A DNA stretch of 9,722 nucleotides from Cytophagales bacterium (GTDB taxonomy: Bacteria > Bacteroidota > Bacteroidia > Cytophagales > Cyclobacteriaceae), in contig DPSB01000261.1 in the NCBI GenBank assembly GCA_003537495.1, positions 554-10,275 of the forward strand. The letters run 5' to 3'. Position 1 is the first letter of the stretch. Every line of letters begins with the position of its first letter. This document shows positions 6,463 through 9,722 of this stretch, in pieces. The notes below the pieces were generated by a model. That model was not told the DNA's origin. It made no database searches and saw only the letters and a program-made list of their open reading frames with translations. Both the position numbers and the translations under genes were made by a program.

Positions 6463-8604
6463 TTATTCGTTTGAAGTGGCTACATCTTTTTGCTTGATAT
6501 CGGTACCCAACCGTTGCAGGTAGGCAATCAAGGCTACAATCTCAGCATCGGCAGTTGTTTCCAAACCTTCCAGCTTCAGGTTATCAACAATCCGGTTTGC
6601 CTGTGCATCCAACTCATCGTTGGCAGTTGCTTCGTAGCCATCGGCATACGGAACACCAATGGTACGCAGTGCTGAAATTTTTCCAGCCGTTAAGCTTTTA
6701 TCAATCTGTTGTTCATACAACCAGGGGTAAGCCGGCATGATAGAACCTGTACTTACTTCAGCAGGTGTAAGCATGTGGCGGAAGTGCCAGCTATCGGCAT
6801 ACTTGCCACCGAGGCGTTGTAAATCCGGACCCGTGCGTTTCGATCCCCACAGGAATGGATGATCGTATACATACTCACCGGCTTTTGAATACTCACCACC
6901 TTTTGGATCGTAGCGTTGCACCTCCGAACGGAATGGCCGGATCATTTGCGAGTGACAGTTTACGCAACCTTCGCGGATGTAAATATCACGACCGTGTAAC
7001 TCCAGCGGAGTGTAAGGTTTTACGGTAGCAATGGTAGGCACATTTGATTTGATGAGGAAAGTAGGAACCAACTCAATAATGCCGCCAATTAAAATCGCAA
7101 CCAAGGCCAACACAGTAAACAAAACCGGTTTCGCCTCCAGAATGTGGTGCCAGTAACCACCGGCAGTATGTTTTACTTTTACCAATGGCGATACTTCGGC
7201 TTCTTCGTTGGCCACAAACTTACCGGCATAAGCTGTTTTGATCAGGTTGTAGGTCATGATGAATACACCTGTCAGATAAAGTGCTCCACCAGTCGCACGC
7301 AGCATGTGCATGGGTAAAATCTGGGTAGTGGTTTCCAGAAAATTCTGGTAGCGTAAGAAACCATCGGCTGCAAACTCTTTCCACATTAAACTTTGTACCA
7401 CACCCGATACATACATGGGCAAGGCATAGAACACAATTCCAAGTGTACCAATCCAAAAGTGCAGGTTTGCCAGCTTAGATGAATACAGTTTGGTATTCCA
7501 CATACGTGGGATAACCCAATACAACATACCAAAGATCAGGAAGCCATTCCAACCTAAACCACCTACGTGTACGTGCGCTACAATCCAATCGGTATAGTGT
7601 GCAATGGCATTAACATTCTTCAGCGAAAGCAACGGCCCTTCTAATGTTGCCATACCATAAGCGGTAACAGCAACCACCATAAACTTGAGCACGGCATCTT
7701 CGCGTACGCGATCCCACGCACCGCGCAGTGTAAACAAACCATTTAACATACCACCCCAGCTTGGCGCGATAAGCATGATGGAAAACACAACCCCCAACGA
7801 TTGTGCCCAATCGGGCAAGGCAGTATATAATAAGTGGTGCGGCCCGGCCCAGATGTAAATGAAGATCAACGACCAGAAGTGGATGATGGATAATCGGTAT
7901 GAATACACAGGTCTGTTGGCAGCCTTCGGCAGGAAGTAATACATAATGCCGAGAAAGGGAGTGGTAAGAAAAAATGCAACTGCATTATGACCATACCACC
8001 ATTGCACCAACGCATCCTGTACACCGGCATACCAGGAATAACTTTTGAAAAGCGTTACCGGCATTTCGAATGAGTTTACAATGTGCAACACGGCAACCGT
8101 AACAAACGTGGCGATGTAAAACCAGACAGCCACATACATGTGCTGCTCGCGTCTTTTTATAATGGTACCAATCATGTTAATACCAAACACAACCCACACT
8201 AATGCAATGGCAATATCGATGGGCCACTCCAACTCGGCATATTCTTTTGAAGTTGTAAACCCAAGCGGTAGTGTAATGGCAGCCGCCAGAATAATTAATT
8301 GCCAACCCCAGAAGTGAGTCCAGCTTAACGCATCGCTGAACAAGCGGGTTTTAAGCAGGCGCTGCATGCTGTAATACACACCAGCAAACATGGCATTGCC
8401 TACAAAGGCAAAAATTACTGCATTGGTATGCAGCGGTCGGATGCGGCCGAAGGTTGTGTACTGTAAGTCAAAATTGAAAAGCGGATAAAAGAGCTGAATG
8501 GCGGCTAAAAGGCCGACCGTCATGCCCACGATGCCAAAAATTACCGTTGCGATAATAAAGGCTTTGACAATCTTGTTGTCGTAGTGAATTTTTTCGAGTT
8601 GCAT
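6463..8604 (-). CDS. ccoNO: Fused CcoN-CcoO: catalytic and mono-haem c subunits of cbb3 oxidase
   Basis: The 713-residue protein joins two subunits that are separate in Proteobacteria. Residues 1 to about 465 are CcoN, which reduces oxygen to water and pumps protons. Ligands can be assigned by family: low-spin haem b His59 and His346, CuB His206, His256 and His257 with the cross-linked Tyr250, high-spin haem b3 His344, and Glu322 (LEGPLL). After a linker and a membrane helix (about 493-514) comes CcoO. Its haem c site is C547-V-N-C550-H551 within the conserved CVNCHSQMIRPFRSE stretch, with Met623 in GSIMPAYPWL as probable sixth ligand. All key residues are present, so the enzyme should be functional. 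Fusion of this type is usual in Bacteroidota. It is the first gene of the operon, with a promoter-like element just upstream. Confidence 0.98.
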   Translation of the reverse strand: MQLEKIHYDNKIVKAFIIATVIFGIVGMTVGLLAAIQLFYPLFNFDLQYTTFGRIRPLHTNAVIFAFVGNAMFAGVYYSMQRLLKTRLFSDALSWTHFWGWQLIILAAAITLPLGFTTSKEYAELEWPIDIAIALVWVVFGINMIGTIIKRREQHMYVAVWFYIATFVTVAVLHIVNSFEMPVTLFKSYSWYAGVQDALVQWWYGHNAVAFFLTTPFLGIMYYFLPKAANRPVYSYRLSIIHFWSLIFIYIWAGPHHLLYTALPDWAQSLGVVFSIMLIAPSWGGMLNGLFTLRGAWDRVREDAVLKFMVVAVTAYGMATLEGPLLSLKNVNAIAHYTDWIVAHVHVGGLGWNGFLIFGMLYWVIPRMWNTKLYSSKLANLHFWIGTLGIVFYALPMYVSGVVQSLMWKEFAADGFLRYQNFLETTTQILPMHMLRATGGALYLTGVFIMTYNLIKTAYAGKFVANEEAEVSPLVKVKHTAGGYWHHILEAKPVLFTVLALVAILIGGIIELVPTFLIKSNVPTIATVKPYTPLELHGRDIYIREGCVNCHSQMIRPFRSEVQRYDPKGGEYSKAGEYVYDHPFLWGSKRTGPDLQRLGGKYADSWHFRHMLTPAEVSTGSIMPAYPWLYEQQIDKSLTAGKISALRTIGVPYADGYEATANDELDAQANRIVDNLKLEGLETTADAEIVALIAYLQRLGTDIKQKDVATSNE

Positions 8605-8628
8605 GGGTTTAAGGTCTGATTACGGCCA

Positions 8629-8657
8629 TAAAAGTACCCGCATGCACCTGCGGCCAA
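8629..8657 (-). promoter_or_regulatory. Putative promoter of the ccoNO operon
   Basis: On the minus strand TTG (8655-8657) is followed after 18 bp by TACTTTTA (8629-8636), one mismatch from the Bacteroidota -7 consensus TAnnTTTG. The predicted transcription start near 8622-8624 would give a leader of about 18-20 nt before the ccoN ATG. The -33 element is only TTG, so strength would probably depend on an activator, in keeping with oxygen-regulated cbb3 expression. The last point is inference. Confidence 0.5.
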
Positions 8658-8680
8658 TATGATTGCGATTAGTGCAAAAG

Positions 8681-8694
8681 ATGATTTTTGTCAT
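8681..8694 (-). promoter_or_regulatory. FNR/CRP-family-like binding site upstream of ccoN
   Basis: The minus strand reads ATGACAAAAATCAT, which matches the FNR/CRP-family consensus TTGATnnnnATCAA at 7 of 10 fixed positions, with TGA and TCA half-sites in the right spacing. It is centred about 64-65 bp upstream of the predicted ccoN start, within the range of class I activation by this family. cbb3 operons are often activated by FNR-type regulators in other bacteria. The regulator here is unknown, and the match is imperfect. Confidence 0.35.
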
Positions 8695-8704
8695 GATTCC
8701 ATAA

Positions 8705-8717
8705 AGGTTGACAACCT
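8705..8717. promoter_or_regulatory. Palindromic operator candidate, copy 1
   Basis: AGGTTGACAACCT is a perfect 13 bp inverted repeat around a central A (8711). An almost identical copy has its centre 31 bp away. It sits about 88 bp upstream of the predicted ccoN start. The odd-length palindrome suggests binding of a dimeric regulator; I cannot name the family. Confidence 0.5.
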
Positions 8718-8734
8718 ATTAAATCAGAAGTTAA

Positions 8735-8749
8735 AAGGTTGACAACCTT
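8735..8749. promoter_or_regulatory. Palindromic operator candidate, copy 2 (with a degenerate third copy at 8756-8765)
   Basis: AAGGTTGACAACCTT is a 15 bp inverted repeat around a central A (8742), sharing AGGTTGACAACCT with copy 1. The 31 bp centre distance is about three helical turns, so dimers on both sites would face the same side. A weaker third match, GTTGATAACC (8756-8765), lies 18 bp further and is not in phase. The sites could control the ccoN operon or a rightward transcript. Confidence 0.5.
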
Positions 8750-8783
8750 ATACATGTTGATAACCCGGTGAATAAGTTGTGCG

Positions 8784-9112
8784 ATTCTTTTTTGAAGAAT
8801 GTTTTGTGAGTATGAATCAGTCAAGTACTTTCATATCACTAAGTTGATTTTCTGAATCGGAGATCAAACCGCGCTGAAAAACAAAAAGATATTTTCTACG
8901 GAAAGCATCAACAAAAAAGCGGGGCGGGAAGATTATGTCGGCAACAACTTTCTTCGGAAAGTAAGCGCAGGCATATAGTTGAGACGGAATGTTGTGAAAC
9001 ATGCCGTGCAGATTTTACCAGTTCAGCAAACAGTTTAGCATTGCATAGTAACTATGGTTGGTATGCAATAAAACGGGGAAGTCAAGTAAAATTGATCTTC
9101 CCCGTTTTTTTT
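8784..9112 (+). ncRNA. Candidate structured small RNA (plus strand), 5' end not defined
   Basis: No protein is visible here, but the plus strand is rich in perfect hairpins and ends in an intrinsic terminator. Elements in order: ATTCTT/AAGAAT (8784-8800, 5 nt loop); TTTC-TACG-GAAA (8893-8904); ACTTTC-TTCG-GAAAGT (8947-8962), a 6 bp stem with a cUUCGg tetraloop; an inverted repeat ATTGCATA/TATGCAAT (9040-9069), which overlaps an alternative inner hairpin CATAG-TAA-CTATG (9044-9056); and the terminator (9070-9112). The UNCG-type tetraloops are stable only when read on the plus strand, which points to a rightward transcript. A 12 nt imperfect tandem repeat (CAGTTCAGCAAA, CAGTTTAGCATT; 9019-9042) precedes the last hairpins. 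No plus-strand promoter matching TAnnTTTG was found, and tmRNA, RNase P and SRP RNA signatures are absent. The existence of a transcript is inference. Confidence 0.35.
9070..9112 (+). terminator. Strong intrinsic terminator on the plus strand
   Basis: AAAACGGGGAAG (9070-9081) pairs with CTTCCCCGTTTT (9097-9108). The stem continues inward with TCAA/TTGA (9082-9085, 9092-9095) past one bulged T, leaving a 6 nt loop. Eight T residues (9105-9112) follow on the plus strand. On the minus strand only four T residues follow, so it could also end leftward transcripts from the DUF4288 gene, but less well. No plus-strand gene that needs it is visible, which is why it is notable. Confidence 0.8.
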
Positions 9113-9191
9113 CTGGTTATAGTTATCAATGAGGTTGCACCCTGCGACCCATCCAATCAAAAACAAATTCACTTTTAAGCGTAGTCTTTGA

Positions 9192-9285
9192 GAAACATGT
9201 TTCGGCAAATGAACTTGTTACTTGTAACAAACATGTCGGCTGGAAAACTTGCATTTCGTAAATCGTGTGTAGGCCGACATATTTG
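9192..9285. repeat. Cluster of palindromes and inverted repeats
   Basis: Three nested elements lie within 94 bp. GAAACATGTTTC (9192-9203) is a perfect 12 bp palindrome. TTGTTAC-TT-GTAACAA (9215-9230) is a perfect 7 bp inverted repeat. CAAACATGTCGGC (9228-9240) and GCCGACATATTTG (9273-9285) form a 13 bp inverted repeat with one mismatch and a 32 nt loop. The segments ACATGTTTCGGC and ACATGTCGGC also resemble each other as direct repeats. This could be an operator cluster, a structured RNA, or the remains of a miniature mobile element; no target-site duplication was identified. Confidence 0.45.
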
Positions 9286-9300
9286 ATTTGTTATTTATGA

Positions 9301-9346
9301 GCACGGGCTGAAGCCCGTGGCTACATTCATGCTGCTCCTATGGAGC
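9301..9346. repeat. REP-like double hairpin
   Basis: Two short hairpins stand close together: CACGGGC-TGAA-GCCCGTG (9302-9319) and GCTCC-TAT-GGAGC (9334-9346), joined by about 14 bp. From memory, both the ACGGGCTTCAGCCCGT core and the GCTCC-GGAGC hairpin resemble repetitive extragenic palindromes scattered through Bacteroidota genomes, often mobilised by REP-associated tyrosine (RAYT) transposases. Neither hairpin is followed by a T-run, so they are not good terminators, although they lie just past the stop codon of the DUF4288 gene. Repeat status cannot be proven from one copy. Confidence 0.5.
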
Positions 9347-9385
9347 TACTATCATTAACAAGCCTTTATGCTGAGTATTAACGGA

Positions 9386-9721
9386 CTAATAAACCAACTC
9401 CTGTTGTTGCGCCAATTGAAACGCCTTGGCAGCGTTTAGCCTGGTTAAGTGAATGTAGTCGGCTGCATTTTCAACTTCTATGGTATGGGCACAAAGTTGA
9501 ATACCATCTTCCAGTGCCTCTACCCTTCTTATATCGGCTACATCTATAAATTGCCAGGCATGTTGCACATCAGCGGATTGTTCCAACCAACCTAATACTC
9601 TTGCTTTCTCAATTGCCCACGGTAACTCATCGGCTTGTATCAACCGCATTTGTTCATCGAACTGGGCTGTGCCATTATCGTTCACAATTTGAAAAACCAA
9701 TTTAACGAGGTACCAATTCAT
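9386..9721 (-). CDS. DUF4288-family protein of unknown function
   Basis: A complete 111-residue soluble protein that starts at ATG (9719-9721), one base from the window edge. The N-terminus MNWYLVKLVFQIV, the middle AQFDEQMRLIQADELPWAIEKARVLG (residues 19-44) and the C-terminal IEVENAADYIHLTRLNAAKAF (81-101) resemble the DUF4288 family as I remember it; this family has no established biochemical role. There is no signal peptide, membrane helix or catalytic motif. The spacing WQFIDVADIRRVEALEDG (56-73) looks like the core of a small alpha/beta domain. Its upstream context is outside the window, so operon partners are unknown. It is separated by 780 bp from the oxidase operon and is probably unrelated to it. 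Confidence 0.75.
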   Translation of the reverse strand: MNWYLVKLVFQIVNDNGTAQFDEQMRLIQADELPWAIEKARVLGWLEQSADVQHAWQFIDVADIRRVEALEDGIQLCAHTIEVENAADYIHLTRLNAAKAFQLAQQQELVY

Positions 9722-9722
9722 A

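Larger units (their letters stand above)
8605..9385. other. Long gene-free intergenic region upstream of the cbb3 operon
   Basis: About 780 bp without a credible protein gene. Plus-strand reading frames are all very short (9 to 15 codons), and the one longer minus-strand frame (8817-9002, 61 codons) has no recognisable domain. The left 160 bp hold promoter and operator-like sites for ccoN. The middle (about 8784-9112) holds hairpins and a plus-strand terminator. The right part (9192-9346) holds palindromes and a REP-like element. The 8605-8800 part is A/T-rich like a regulatory region. Confidence 0.7.

Noticed and set aside
8784..8800. ATTCTT/AAGAAT hairpin considered as a separate terminator
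   Set aside because: The T residues lie in the loop, the stem is A/T-rich and no T-run follows on either strand, so it was kept only as one element of the candidate RNA.
8817..9002. 61-codon minus-strand reading frame in the intergenic region
   Set aside because: No recognisable domain, no promoter or leader signal at its start, and it overlaps hairpins that favour a plus-strand RNA. It is probably a chance open frame.
8784..9112. Candidate RNA considered as tmRNA, RNase P RNA or SRP RNA
   Set aside because: The tRNA-like ends of tmRNA, the conserved core of RNase P RNA and the SRP Alu/S-domain motifs are not visible.

Overview
The window looks like a chromosomal segment of a Bacteroidota bacterium, probably of the Cytophagales type. 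The reasons are a fused CcoN-CcoO oxidase gene, a CcoP with a single haem site, A/T-rich leaders without clear Shine-Dalgarno sequences, and several promoter-like elements close to the Bacteroidota TAnnTTTG -7 consensus. Every protein gene I can support lies on the minus strand, so the functional order runs from right to left.

Right edge (9386-9721): a small DUF4288-type protein of unknown function. Between it and the oxidase operon lies a gene-free stretch of about 780 bp (8605-9385), the least explained part of the window. From the oxidase side outward it holds a probable ccoN promoter, an FNR/CRP-like half-palindrome, two copies of an AGGTTGACAACCT palindrome whose centres are 31 bp apart, a series of hairpins ending in a strong plus-strand intrinsic terminator (a candidate small RNA), a cluster of palindromes, and a REP-like double hairpin.

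Centre (2742-8604): a compact cytochrome cbb3 oxidase operon, ccoNO - ccoQ - ccoP - ccoG - ccoH - TauE/DsbD_2-like membrane protein, with gaps of 3 to 21 bp. ccoNO encodes the catalytic haem-copper subunit fused to the membrane-anchored mono-haem c subunit. CcoQ and CcoP complete the oxidase. CcoG and CcoH serve copper delivery and assembly. The last gene is a polytopic protein with HCxGMC and PCG motifs, which could handle metal or thiols during maturation. No ccoI copper ATPase or ccoS is present in the window.

Left part: a two-domain universal stress protein (1824-2672), apparently with its own promoter and an excellent terminator. Then comes a two-gene unit: a membrane-anchored J-domain protein starting at TTG, followed 4 bp later by a SUI1/YciH family protein. 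At the left edge is a superoxide dismutase of the Fe/Mn family, cut off by the window and carrying Mn-type signature residues. Overall the region combines microaerobic respiration, oxygen-radical defence and stress proteins.
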